Positions 1 to 11,799 of a stretch of 64,000 nt of DNA are shown here, in pieces. Made by a program: the position numbers and the translations under genes. Under the pieces are notes generated by a model. That model saw only the letters and a list, made by a program, of their open reading frames with translations. It ran no database searches and had not been told where the DNA came from. Numbering within the stretch: position 1 is the stretch's first letter; each line of letters starts with the position of its first letter. This DNA comes from Plutella xylostella (lineage: Eukaryota > Arthropoda > Insecta > Lepidoptera > Plutellidae), in contig NC_063998.1 of the NCBI RefSeq assembly GCF_932276165.1, positions 6,522,501 through 6,586,500 of the forward strand. The letters are read 5' to 3'.

Positions 1-2560
1 ATACTGGTATGAGCGTGCATGTTACGCCAACACACAGCTAGGTAGAATGGGCATGTATCTGCATAAAAACAATGAACTAATTATAGGTATTTAATACACT
101 CACGGCCAATGAAAAAGTTCCACTCACAAAATTCGGACACCAAACGACCCCAATTTTTTCAAACATTTAGTTTAAAATTTTAACAAAATATTACCCTCTT
201 TAGTTGTTAATATCCTGATGTTCTGTTAAATGTATTCAATGTTGCAGAAGGCGTTATTATGCTAGCCTTTTCCGTTTAGGAGTAATTTGGTGCTTTTCTC
301 AGTGGAACCTTTTCATTGCCCGTGAGTGTATTTCTGTAAGAAAATCTTCCAGGGGAACAATTTTCGATCGCTAGACATGAGACATTCTCAACACATGACA
401 CATCTTGTGAGAAAAATACGAGATGATGCTATTATATATAGCAAATGACGATAGGTACTCTTAAATAGTACAGGAAGTGGTACTTATCTCAAAAAAACTA
501 GGTAGGTATACTTAAACCCAAGTTATGTCATGACCATGATTATTGATACAGTTATTGAGGTTATACAATATGGAAATAAATGAGGTAAGGAATTACTGTA
601 CTGTGACTTTCCAAAATAAAATATAGACAACACTATCTAACCAACCAACAGAAGTACCTAACTCAGCAGCAAAACACTGCACTTTTCCCGAATATGGTCA
701 AATTCGCATCAGGTTGACCGACAGTTAAACAACAATCGTTTCTTGTTCTTTAACGATTGCACTCGAATCGAATTCAATTTATTTAAGTGAGCTCTAAACC
801 TTCTGACCCTAGTGGAAACGACAGGTCTTTATATGGTCTTCAATTTCACTAAAACGCGATTACTTAAATGTAAAATGCAATGGCTCTTATTTAGTAAGTA
901 AGTACTTGTCTTATGTAGTAACTTCAGAACTTTAGTAAGTATATAACTTGCAGTGTAGGCAATTGATGCCTACCTTTCGAAATTTAAATTAATAGAAAGT
1001 ATGGTGAGTTGAGCTTGAGACATAGAATGGCCATAAAACTTAAAACGCACCTCCACCTATAAGTCTTATAGGGTAGCAAATTTTGTTAAAAAAAAGTAAT
1101 CTTTTTTACACAACAGTATGGTAATTTTTTTGATACCTACCTATATTAGGTACTTATGTAAAATTTATAGCATAACTTCGAAAATATCTGATATGAAAAT
1201 ACTTATCCAACATAATTATTACAAACTTAGCATATTTTTTAATCTAAAACAGTAGTGATGTGTAGTTGGTCTCGTTTTATCTAATAACACTAATAATGTG
1301 GTATGTTGTTTACACTTCGCCGGCAAACATGTGGTGTTCTTATCCAAGAGAAGCGAACAGTAGAGATATCTTGTGTTCGAGTGGTCTGTGGGCACAGTTG
1401 CACCACCACTTAAACTTGCGTTGGTAAAAATTATAAACTCGTTTTAGCCAGTATTTCACAGTATGTTACTATTACTAGTAAAACTGAAAAAAATGCATGG
1501 AATCATATTTTAACAGTAATCTACAATCAGAGTTCCTTTGGAATATTTATTGGACAAATTTTGAAATTTCAGGGTTTGAAATCTACACAGATAGCCATGA
1601 AACGAAGGTGAAGTAAAACAGTTTACAAATTACGTTATGTGAAAATTAAACTCACTGTTTGTCCAATTAGAATAAAAAGAAGGTTATACTTTATAAAATA
1701 TAGCATGATCCCTACGACAGCTGTTTAATCCCTTCCATTTTCATCCTTTTTTTCAAGGAAAATTCTACTTAACTCACCAGCCATAATGATCTGTCAATCA
1801 AACTTCATAGGACTCATGCTATATTTTACAAATTATAGTGACTAATTTAATAGCTAAACCAAACCAAAATAAACCAAGTTTAAACAGTTCGGTGCAAGCG
1901 GGCCTCTTTACGGTAGAGCTAGGGCGCTGACAGAGTGGACGCAGCCATCTCATTACGAGCTCATACAAACAAACCAGCCGCACCGACAAACATCACAACT
2001 AACCTCGTTCAACACAGTCCAATTTTAACCATACCTTGGAGGGAATACGATATAGTCTAGGATGGTGGTTGCCAAGTGTGTAATTCTCAAAGAGGAATCT
2101 ACAATAGTTTCTTGTATCTATTATTAGGTGTTACCGTGATTATTTGACAGTTTGAAAACGTTTACAGATTCTACGTATATTGGCGGGCAATCTGGCTTCC
2201 TGCGTTTGTTGTAAACAGTATTTTTTACTGTTTTCTGTAAAACATAACAGCATTAAACTGATGATGGTGTTTTATCAAGTGAGGGCACTAAAGATTCGTT
2301 ATAAGCATTATGTATTTAAAAATGAATCTTCTTTGAGCTATAATGGGTGGCTGCTTTAAAAATCGGTAGATAAATATTATACCTGCTTATAAGTATACTT
2401 AATTAGTTGAAGTACCGTACTTATAAATATTGATCATAACTACATACTAACTTCAATTAATTAACACCATATTAACACAAATATGACATTAACTTATGCA
2501 CTTGAGATTAGGAAATACTTAATTTATTTCTTACTGAATAATATACATTTGATTTTGTAA
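1..2560. other. AT-rich intergenic DNA
   Basis: No coding exon is supported here. It contains one inverted-repeat element (93-332, listed separately) and otherwise unstructured AT-rich sequence. A slightly GC-richer stretch at about 1890-2030 contains CATTACGAGCTC followed by an A-rich stretch. A very similar string lies upstream of gene D near 37806, so this could be a promoter or upstream exon, but nothing downstream of it reads as coding. Confidence 0.5.
93..332. repeat. MITE with 32-bp terminal inverted repeats
   Basis: Positions 93-124 and 301-332 are inverted repeats of each other with two mismatches in 32 bases (ends AATACACTCACGG and CCGTGAGTGTATT). The 240-bp unit has no ORF, so it is read as a non-autonomous DNA transposon. 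A diverged relative of the inner motif (GGGCAATGAAAAGG) is seen near 40579. No target-site duplication was resolved, so the superfamily is not assigned. Confidence 0.7.
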
Positions 2561-2627
2561 TGTATTTATTTATCCGGCAAGCGTTTAATTCGAAAGTAGG
2601 TAGGTACCTACCTAGCCGGAGAAAATA

Positions 2628-2741
2628 GCTTGCACCAAAAAGTTCATGAAAATTAAATCTATGATCTCTTGCTCTGACATTATAATGTCAAAGCAAGACA
2701 GCAATAATTGATTTAATTGCATTTAAATGTTTGGTGCAAGC
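2628..2741. repeat. Hairpin MITE, family 1, copy 1
   Basis: A 114-bp near-palindrome: GCTTGCACCAAA at 2628-2639 is the exact reverse complement of 2730-2741, and the middle folds through TCTTGCTCTGACA and its partner TGTCAAAGCAAGA. A second copy with the same middle lies at 21434-21557. It ends 46 bp from the stop codon of gene A, so it probably lies in that gene's 3' UTR (candidate AATAAA for gene A, minus strand, at 2565-2570). Confidence 0.7.
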
Positions 2742-2787
2742 CACTAATTATAAAAGATGTGTGTAGGATTGTTCTTGTACCAAATCA

Positions 2788-3366
2788 TCACCTCTCACTC
2801 CACTTAGCGTATCCTTCACAAAGGCCCACCAGCGCCGAAAACAACTCTTCAGGAGGCAGGTCTGGCACCACCTCCCTGTTCTCCCTCTTTCTCCTCCCGT
2901 AAGACGCGAACTGACTCTGAGGTCTCTTCTTGATCCCAGAGTTATGTAGAAACACCGTCGTGGGCTGCGTCACCACCGCCATCTGATTGTAGTTCTGCTT
3001 AGACTTCACCGCCTGCACTATCAGGCAGAGGAGATACCCGGCGAACGCTAGGAAAGCTAGCGTTGTGATCGCCAAAGAGAATATATTACTCACTTTACTA
3101 TGTTCATGTTCATGTTTCTTCACCCCTTCGTCTTCGTAATCACCTCTTTTTACTGGCGACTTTAAAGCCAAAGCTTGCGCTCCAAAGGTCTCCACTTGCG
3201 GTGGCTCTGTCACGTTATCGTAATGTTGTTGGACGAGATCCTTGAGTGAGTTCTTCATTTTGAGCAGCTTGTCCAGAGGTAGCTCGTTGAGAAAGGCCAC
3301 GTCGTTGTCATTGATGTCTGAGGCTACTTGGTTGAGAAACAAAAGAGCAGCGGCGAGGCGGTACAT
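2788..3366 (-). CDS. Gene A: small single-pass membrane protein, function unknown
   Basis: Not recognised by name. This is an uninterrupted 192-aa ORF with a good start context (CACCATG). Residues 1-16 look like a signal peptide (MYRLAAALLFLNQVAS). An acidic, weakly helical stretch follows, with an N-glycosylation site at N51 (NVT) and a dibasic VKRG at about 72-75. A His/Glu-rich linker (HEHEHS) leads to a hydrophobic segment at about 94-120 that fits one transmembrane helix. The tail is basic (GRRKR at about 157-161). The hydrophobic block (TLAFLAF...C...VK, then a Pro and a short second hydrophobic run) resembles that of gene D, and the two may be paralogues. It is transcribed away from gene B, with 1.26 kb between the two starts. 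Insect-specific membrane protein is an inference; no enzyme motif is visible. Confidence 0.75.
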   Translation of the reverse strand: MYRLAAALLFLNQVASDINDNDVAFLNELPLDKLLKMKNSLKDLVQQHYDNVTEPPQVETFGAQALALKSPVKRGDYEDEGVKKHEHEHSKVSNIFSLAITTLAFLAFAGYLLCLIVQAVKSKQNYNQMAVVTQPTTVFLHNSGIKKRPQSQFASYGRRKRENREVVPDLPPEELFSALVGLCEGYAKWSER

Positions 3367-3837
3367 GGTGACTTGTGTTGAGGTTCAGGCGGAGTGTCGA
3401 AATGTCTCTGAGGCTGATGACGGCGGTGGTTATCCGGGGCCACTGAGCATGACTGTAGCGGGATGAAGGAGGTCACTGCGTCTCTAGGTCTCGGTGATCT
3501 GTCGCAACTTGGTTTCGTTTTTCTGGATCGGTTGGTTCTAAACGTAGGTAGTCACAGTTGTTAAATACTTTTGATGTGGTTGGAATCACGTGATGAATGC
3601 AATATTCGTTATCGTAGTATGATTTTCATTTCAAGCTACTGACTTTATATTCCTCAAGAAATACTTAATCATGACATAGTGGTCAGTATCAATAAAGTAG
3701 CCTTGACTCTCGTGCCGCATAAAAGTAATGTTTTTACTGATAAGTATAGCACTAGTTTCATGGAGAGTTGAGACATTCCTATGTTATATGAATGCATTCA
3801 TACTATTGTCTTTTCTGTTCCACTTCCTTACATACAG

Positions 3838-4043
3838 AGTGTTATAAATGTGGCTGTGGCGATGTTGAACCATTGGTCCGCCAATTTGCAACTGTACTTA
3901 GTCCTAGATTAGTGATGGCCGAATGGAGTGAAAAGTTGTTAACCATGAACAGACAAACAGTCTTGGATGCCCTGCTGCGACTCCTGCGAGAGACCTTTGT
4001 GCTGAAACTGCCGAAGCGCCGCCGCCGCCACCGACAAACTTAG
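3838..4043 (+). CDS. Possible orphan terminal exon
   Basis: A splice-acceptor-like TTCCTTACATACAG ends at 3837. It is followed by an open frame of 67 codons to TAG at 4041-4043. The second half is GC-rich at third positions, like genes A and B (codons GCC CTG CTG CGA CTC CTG), and encodes a Leu-rich helix followed by a basic KLPKRRRRHRQ end. No upstream exon that joins it was found, and no homologue is recognised. It could be the last exon of a gene whose other exons are unrecognised, an alternative exon of gene B, or a relic. Confidence 0.3.
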
Positions 4044-4133
4044 GAAGCCAAACTAGGACCGAAGGCTGTAAAGCCACTTATTGTGGGAGTGATCTATGTC
4101 CAGTAGACAAAAACTTCTGTTATGCTACCACCC

Positions 4134-4279
4134 CACTTGGATATTCGTATTTGCGTATTTGCCAAAACTGCCATGTGTAGTCAGAATATTCGCCAAAATT
4201 ATTTCCGAATTTCCCAAAATTTTAGTACCTATTTGGCAAATACTGAAAACATCCAATAGCAAATACGAATAGCCAAGTG
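4134..4279. repeat. Short MITE with 21-bp TIRs
   Basis: CACTTGGATATTCGTATTTG beginning at 4134 is matched by its reverse complement ending at 4279 with one mismatch. The 146-bp interior is AT-rich with repeated CCAAAA words and has no coding capacity. It is a non-autonomous element in the A-B intergenic region. Confidence 0.65.
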
Positions 4280-4627
4280 TAGTTTACATTAGATGCTTAT
4301 AAAATGTGAATGCTATTTGCAATTCTTGTCTTAGGTACCTATCTAAAAAATATTAAACATGTAACGCCATCTAGTTTCAATCTTAGCCAACATGAATCCT
4401 CATCCTCAGAGATCAATAGATTTTCATACAAATCATTAACATTAACAAGTACTTACCTTTTTTTTGTACAAGCCAAACACTCTGTATACAGTTCCGAGTG
4501 ACAATACAACCCTTAGCTTTCATGCTCTGTTGCGGTTGTGTTGCATGGCCGCCATTACTTGGGGAAGCGAAGCGTATGCGCGCGCATCTTGTAGATCTCA
4601 GTGCGTAGTGTCACTCGCGGCGTACAG

Positions 4628-6280
4628 ATGGCGGCACGTGTGTGGTTGGTGATGGCTCTGGTGCCGGCACTGGTGGTGGGTGATGAAGCGGTGCGGGGTG
4701 GTGGTTTGATGGACAAACTGAGCAATGGCATGAAGTTTGCTAAGGATTTTCTGGGTAAGTTAGTGTTTTATTTGATTGTAGAACGTAGGTACTACATATT
4801 TAGATGGTAATCTGTGATGGTAAAGTAGCCACATGGCCCACAGCCCACAGGTAATTTCTAAGAAAAAATAATTTTGAAATGTAGATTTGAAATAAAATGA
4901 AATATTGTAAATTCGATGTAAAATTCTTCAATTATTTGTCGATAGTCATTATCATATTCTACCACCATTTCACAAAGGTTTACGTAAAAATTGTTCAGAA
5001 TGTCGACTATTGCAACACTCTTTACAGTAATAATAATATTCAAGGTTTTTGGTAGAGATTGCTTAAACTTTACATACTTTATAAAAAATAGGTAGGAATT
5101 ACCGATAGGTTCTAATTTTTTTTATTAACATAACGGACACATTTTGCCTAGCAGTTTTGGAAAAAACGTTTCAGTGATGTTTTTTTGCACTTTGTCGGCA
5201 TTTGTTTGTGTCGGCATTTTGGACCTTTTTAATTGCTCGTCAGTGTATTAAAAACTTCATTCATAACTTCACAGCCTCAGAATCGGTCGCCCTGAAAGTG
5301 GCCGAATTCGTCGTGCGAGCGTTTCAAAACAAGCCCGCTTCACCACAAGAACCGCCTCCTAGAAGAAACCCTTACAACCCTGACCGAGACGAGTACAAGG
5401 ACTACAGCGAGAAGTACTCGGAGGAGAATAGGCCTAATTCCCAGGTGCATGAGGCTGGTAGTCCGATGAGTCCGCTGCGGCAGCTGGTGAGGTTATTGGG
5501 GCTGCAGCCGTCTCAGATCAGCGCGGTGGCCGTCAACGCGCTGCTATTTGTTGCTCAGATGGTAAGTTGAGGAGCTTATGTACCTATTTAGCGTATAATG
5601 TACCTATTAGGTATTTTAATTATTAAAACATATCAACACTCCATCTATTTTCTATGTATATATCATAATTATTATAAACTGTGTTTCAACGAAGGTTCCA
5701 CTATGTAAATTTGTAAGACCTATGCTTACACACAACTATTTAGCTTATTCTACGACTCGACTTTTGTAAAAAAAAGACTCCCAAGTTGAGTGACCCCCTT
5801 TCAATATAATTTTGCGAAAGTCAGCATATTTGTAGAAGCTATGCTTATATGAAACAAAAATAACAAAGAACTCCTTCATCCCATTTCCAGATATCTTCGT
5901 TCCTGTCCGGGCCGCAGAGACCAGCGCGGCCGGGCCGCTCCGAGGACACTCTCACATACATCCTCAACAAACCATCACCTGCTTTACAAGACCTGCTGTC
6001 CACGGCCAAGAACGAATCCCTCCCGGACATCATCGAAGACATCATCAAACAACAAGGCACAACCGAAGATATCAGCTGCGTCAGACTTCTCATATGCAAA
6101 ATCACCCCCTTCGTAGTAAAAATGCAGAAGGCAGTATTTGGAAAAGAAAGTACGGAGGATGGGAAGGAAATGTTTACAGGAGCGTCGGTGATGTACCGCC
6201 ATCTACCGTCCAAAAATGAAATTAACGAGAGAAGTGAAGTTTGTGAGAGGAAATACCAAGATTGTGATTTGGAAGAGTAA
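4628..6280 (+). CDS. Gene B: secreted four-cysteine protein, function unknown
   Basis: Not recognised by name. Three exons join cleanly: 4628-4754 (donor GTAAGT, phase 1), 5275-5561 (acceptor TTCACAG, donor GTAAGT, phase 0) and 5891-6280, giving 267 aa. Residues 1-18 are a signal peptide (MAARVWLVMALVPALVVG). A short helix is followed by a Pro/Tyr/Asp-rich charged region (about 65-105) and a hydrophobic stretch (LLGLQP...LLFVAQM, about 118-138). The C-terminus has four cysteines, C201-x5-C207 and C256-x6-C263, the same spacing as the end of gene C (C250-x5-C256, C308-x6-C315). This supports common descent and two disulphides. A TCAGT initiator-like word at 4598-4602 would give a 28-nt leader. 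Candidate AATAAA signals lie at 6927 and 6995. It probably acts outside cells; its partner is unknown. Confidence 0.85.
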
Positions 6281-7539
6281 TTTATCGGGTCAAAAATCAT
6301 TTAGGATATTAAGTACAAATTTTAATATAGTAGTGATTTGCAAACGTCTAACCTACATCTTAGCTTGAAAGAAGATACCCAAGTATACGAGTATAGTAGG
6401 CATGTAGGTATACATAAACTCAAACGATGTATTAGTACAGTCTATGTAAATATAAGTAGAAAATTCCAATGTACATTAACTACCAATCGTGTGTGATAAT
6501 AACAAACATTACGTGTTATTAAGAAAGCTACTGAGTCTACTGTCTACCATTGTAACATTGTACTGTGCACTATTTGTTGTTCGTTACTCAATCAGTCACA
6601 TAACGCCTTCATGTAGTTCTTTAAACTCTGCTGTAAAATGAAATATAATATTAGGTAGATAATATAGACACACACTACTAAGTACTTACTTGTCGCGCTA
6701 TTTATAATTATAAACATTATTTAGGTACTTCTCGTAAATTATACGTGTTGGGGAAAATATAAACCGTAATTAAACTATTGTTTATCTAATTGAATTATTC
6801 ATAGAACTTTCATTCAGTATAAATTATTTTTATAAAAATATCTTATTACAATGATATTATTTTAATATAATTAAAAAATTACTTAAGAACGTAAGTATCT
6901 AACTTTCTTCAAATAGAAATTAATGGAATAAACAAACAAAATTATCCATACCAACATAAACCCGTATAATGTCGTTAATCATAGCTTTAGTTCACAATAA
7001 AATTATCAAAACCTAATCTAATTCCGCTCTATATAGAAGTCATTGACGTTTGCAAAACTAGGCAGGTGATATAATGTCCGGCCGGTGTGGTCAAATAGTT
7101 GAATAGTAAATGGACATAATTGTACATTATGTAATGTGATCGTCTGTGAGACTGCGCGGAGCGTGGGAGCTGGTATAGCTCCGTAATATGTATGTTGCAA
7201 ATTGAACAGTACTTATATTTCTTTAATGCGTTTAATAATTTTAATATAAGTTATGTTGACGGCGGCGCTAACTAATGCCCTTAGCCTTAATTTAAGATAT
7301 AGTAAGCATGACTTTTATCCCACAGATATTTATCCAGAAATTGTGAAACTTCTTGGCTTAGGATTCTTTTAAAGACACAGTTTTTGGAGAAACACAGTTT
7401 TTGAGGCAAATCAAAGCCACTGTAAAATTCAACGTGTAAAAAGTTCTGTTAAATTAATTTGTTTAATTAAATAACTAAGTGTATCAATAGTTCCTAACAT
7501 TGTTTTATTTTGACTTTTAAAGATTATTACGTTTCAAAT

Positions 7540-7585
7540 AAGAGGCCTATGTCCAGCGGTGGACTATTACGGGATGATGATGATG
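7540..7585 (+). repeat. LINE 3' tail fragment
   Basis: AAGAGGCCTATGTCCAGC, then a TGGACTATTACGG stretch and a short TGATGATGATG run, is the characteristic 3' end of lepidopteran RTE-like non-LTR elements. Only the tail is present. Confidence 0.6.
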
Positions 7586-8771
7586 TTGAGGTTCCAAATC
7601 ACCTAATAAAATAAATATTTACGTATTGGTAAATAAAGGTTATTGTCTATGTATCCGCAAGTAATGGTATGAATGTGACAAAAAAGTACGGATTTCACGT
7701 GTATGAATAGTCCATTGAAACTATTGTTAGGCCATTGACTGATTTGAAACAAAGACTACTCGTATGTTGAAAATATTTAGTATAAAAACAGAAACTAATA
7801 GGATTTCATTGAACTCTGATATTAGAGTTTGATATATTATGAAGAAATAATAGTTTTCGATTATTGCAGTATTGTGTGATTGATTAGAACCCTGCACAAT
7901 GTAGCATAGGAAATCATAGTAGGTTAGGTACATAACTTTTTATCATGCTGAGCAAGGGAAAACCTAGCCTTATTATACAGTGAGAAATCATCATGAATGA
8001 GTTCAATGACATATAGGCTGCCCCTTCTTTGGAAATAGCTAGGATCTAATTGTAATGTAATGTGTTTCATTAAGGTACATTCACAACACATATGTACAAT
8101 GTACATAGACTACGTATATAGTGTCTCTTCTTTGCATTGTAACTAGGTACCTACGTGCAGGCAGCGGTCAGTCAGCCGCCCAATCATAATGAGAAAGTGA
8201 ACGCAGGTCAACGACCTCGCCCAATTTCTACTCTCTGAGACATGAGTAATTATGCACACGATGCCTGCTGCTGATGCTGAGGAAAGGAAGCAATATACCT
8301 GTAGTATGTAGGTGTGTATTCACTACGTAACTATTTACAAAGTAATTAGAATGTTTCAAAATGTTGCCGATAAACCAGTACCTAAACTTCTAAACACATA
8401 CAATACGTACTCACTTCACAGCACTTAAATTAACAAACTATTAATTCGTATACATAGCGTGACTACGATAACGGCTAAAAGTAGCTATTTACACGTAATT
8501 ATAACACATAGAGTTTCTTCGGCGTCGGTTTTGCTACGCCGCTACGAGCGGTCGCCATACAAAAGACATCAACGCGAAGTGCAAGCGCGCTTCGTAGCAT
8601 AATATTTATTTATACCTTAAAATTTATATTTTTATATGTGTAGGTATAAAAATTAAGTAGATACTTAATCAAGCTGAAAGAAAATGGTAAAAGTGCTAAA
8701 TTTAAAAGGTGTAAGTACCTTCAGCATTGCCCCTGAAGAATGCTGTCGAAGAACCTATAACTGATGGAGTA

Positions 8772-8945
8772 AACGTGTTCTGGAGTGGAGACTGCGACAA
8801 AGCAATCGTAGTGTAGTACAACATCCAGCTAGATGGAGTGACAACTTGTAAAAGGTGACTGGTAATGAATAGATGCAGAAAGTTATAAATTATATCCAGT
8901 GGTGTGCTTTGGGGAGGCCTGCGTCCAGCAGAACCACATGCTGAA
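8772..8945 (+). pseudogene. Dead RTE-type LINE reverse-transcriptase tail
   Basis: One frame, with stop codons, reads RVLEWRLRQSNRSV, then ARWSDNL, KVTGNE and a tail ending IQWCALGRP. This is the decayed C-terminal end of an RTE-clade ORF (family pattern RVLEWRPR...GRP...RWSDDL...AGSRWM...W). It is short, 5'-truncated and non-functional. The same domain end appears in the remnant at about 52590-52750. Confidence 0.6.
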
Positions 8946-11209
8946 GAAGAAAAATAAATATTCGTCAACAATAAGTAGCTTGCATTTTCAACCAGGTATA
9001 TACTACGATTAATCATATTCATTTTTAAATAATACCATATTATATCATTAAACAACATTTGCAATCTAAAAATATACAAACGCGATAGATAGCTTGGTTG
9101 GTTGAGTCACAAATAGAAACTGCATAAGAACAGCTGAGGCATCGGAAGTGGTATATTTAATCAGATTTGTTGCGCGGCCGCATTACGAATTACCCATTTA
9201 TAAGGTGTAGGCAAATAGATAGGTGTTTTATTATAAACTTTTATGTAACTCTTAGGTAAATGTAACCTGAAAATAGATAGGTATAATGTAGATGCAGACA
9301 TATTTTTATAACTTTAGCTGCATTTTTTATTGTTAATACTATGTAATACTATGACTCTGTAAAAATAGTGAGTCACAATATTCTTCTACTTTATAAGCAT
9401 GTTGGTGACAAAAAGTAGAGCTGGTCTAGGGTACAAGTTTTATCACCATAGCAATAGGAGCAGCCAGGGAGGGAGCACCAGACATGTTTATACTATTAAC
9501 GTACGTACACTCAGGGAGGCTCTATTCATTCACCCCATTAGGTACAACATCAAAGAGCGTTGAACTGAACCTCGCATAACATACACCGTCTTAATCTAAA
9601 CTTCGACAAACAAAATAAATATAAAAAACACAAAGCTCAAATGACGTAACAATTAGATAATAATGACGTGTCGGTCGTGTGGTGAGCGGCCACCAGAGGG
9701 TTACTCTATACTGACGAAAAACTAATGGACAAGAGCTGTCGTGAATCGGCACGTTTAACACTACGAGATAGAGTCGTGGCTCGCGCAGCAGCCCTCCGGA
9801 ACTTAGTTTTTTGTCATATAGAGTGACCCCCCTGTTATATAAAGCACGTTTTAAAGGCCAGACAGGGGCGGCAGCTTCAAAGAGCTCGCTAAGAGAAGTT
9901 CATGGATATTTATTTGAAAGCGTGGGTAACTCAGTGCAGTGGGTAAAGATTACTCTACGTAGTCTGTGCGGTTTTGTAAAACTGTCGCATAGGGTATGCG
10001 TGTGATTTCCCATGGTTAAATCATCGTACCGTGGCCAGACATCGGCTTCCAACTATCTCCACAAATTAAATGTAGGTAGGTCCATGGTATAATATACGGT
10101 AGGGTTAGTGCTTATTACTTCCATGGGTTGGGTTTATTATCTCTCTCTACACATAAAAGAACATTTAAAAATAAATTGACTATAAGTATCTAAGTAAGAA
10201 GGTAGTATCTAATTGTCCAAGAATTAGCACAAATTTCCTTTGGCGGTCTCGCATCTAGCGAGAAACGCGACGGGAAAACTGCGGAAACGGAAACACACTG
10301 ACTAATTTGTCACACTTATCGCCGAGACTACAGAAACAAGTTCATTATACTTACCTACTCATCACATGAACACAATTGCTTCGGTGGATAGTAATAAGTA
10401 GTAGTAGCACTTAGAAGGAATTCATAGAGCCTACGAAGGAGCTTTTGTTTCCTGACAATAAATATGTACAAAGTTATGAAACAGTTACAAAAGTATTGAT
10501 TTGCATCGCGGCCGAAGGAATAAATGCATTCGTTTAAATTATTGGAGTGATTGACAAAAAACTAAAAATAAACAAGTGAAAGTGCTCCTATCCCACTGAC
10601 ACACTCCGTGAATACCATTTACCCAAAGAATATTATTTACTAAAGTATAATTTCCTTATTTGTCACAGCACGTGGTCGGAGAGAAAGTAGAAGGGAATTA
10701 GCGGCAAAAACATACAAACGTTTAGTAAAAAAACAAAGTAAGTATCTTATTCTGATAATTACATTCACTTTTATTTGGTTCAGAAAAGGTTCGGTATAAT
10801 TTAGGGCAGTTTCTTGCTATCGCGACTCTGTAGAGCACTGTTTTGCGTTTTATGTGTAGGTAATTTTTAGCTCTAAGTAGGTACATAAAATATCTAATGA
10901 TTTAAATGAAAAATATTGAATAGGTATGGCATGCTATTACCAGTAATTTAACGAATAGTATAGTATGTTTGTTTGTATACGCCTAGTTTGTTTGAATGCG
11001 GCAAGTTTATGTAAAGAAATACGGAAATTATGCACATTTTTTGGAGAAAAAGGAAATACCAGTATGATAATATTGGCCTGCCTCATTTAGATTGGCCGAA
11101 ACGAGGTGATTCACATTAGCTTGTTTACATTTAGAGATTCACACATGTATATTTTTAGGTTCGTATCTAAAATTAAAACATAATAAAAAATGTAAGTTGT
11201 GGTAGATGG

Positions 11210-11799
11210 GTTTTTAGTAGTGTTGCCCAAATTCAGTCTTGGTCTTGCAGTCTTGGTCTTGTTCTTGCGTTTTTGCAAGACCAAGACCAAGAACAAGACC
11301 GCGTATTTTTAGCAAGACCAAGACCAAGACTGACCGTGCAAGACTTGAGCAAGAACAAGACATAGCCTGCAAGACTCTTGCGTCTTGCAGAGCGCTATTT
11401 CACTGAGTAGTTAGGTGTAACAGTTCGGTGTATAGGTAAGTACGCTTAGGAATTCTATGAGATGCAAAAAACTGTATCAAAGAAAATGAAAAACTGGACC
11501 TATGCGCATTACGACTAATACCATAAACATAGCGAATAAAAAAATATCTATTAAAATCAAAAAGTAAACTTTAATAAATAGTAATAGACTAATAGGTAAT
11601 TGCAAGACTTGCAAGACTCTTGCTGCAAGACCAAGACCAAGACCAAGACTGGGAGCGCAAGACCAAGACCAAGACCAAGACCAGGTGTATTGGCGCAAGA
11701 CCAAGACCAAGACCAAGACCAGGTGTATTGGCGCAAGACCAAGACCAAGACTGGCTAAGTCTCGTCTTGTTCTTGCATTTGGGCAACACTAGTTTTTAG
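11210..11799. mobile_element. hAT-type MITE made of CAAGAC/GTCTTG arrays
   Basis: The element proper is 11218-11791. It begins TAGTGTTGCCCAAAT and ends with the exact reverse complement ATTTGGGCAACACTA. It is flanked by a perfect 8-bp duplication GTTTTTAG (11210-11217 and 11792-11799), the length expected for hAT transposons. The interior is dominated by hexamer arrays: GTCTTG-type at the left end, and CAAGAC-type at 11275-11335 and 11615-11755, with CCAGGTGTATTGGCG interrupting the right-hand array twice. The opposite orientations can fold into long hairpins. Apparent ORFs here (Leu/Val or Trp/Ser strings) are simply translations of the hexamer and are not genes. Confidence 0.85.

Larger units (their letters stand above)
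6281..11209. other. Gene B 3' region and AT-rich intergenic DNA
   Basis: After the gene B stop no exon is supported for about 5 kb. Small ORFs here are 60-125 codons, lack coding character, and are explained by chance or by dead repeats. Two LINE fragments (7540-7585 and 8772-8945) are listed separately. Nothing else recognisable was seen. Confidence 0.5.

Noticed and set aside
11477..11789. Overlapping minus-strand ORFs rich in Val-Leu or Trp-Ser
   Set aside because: They are translations of the CAAGAC hexamer array in different frames, inside a MITE.
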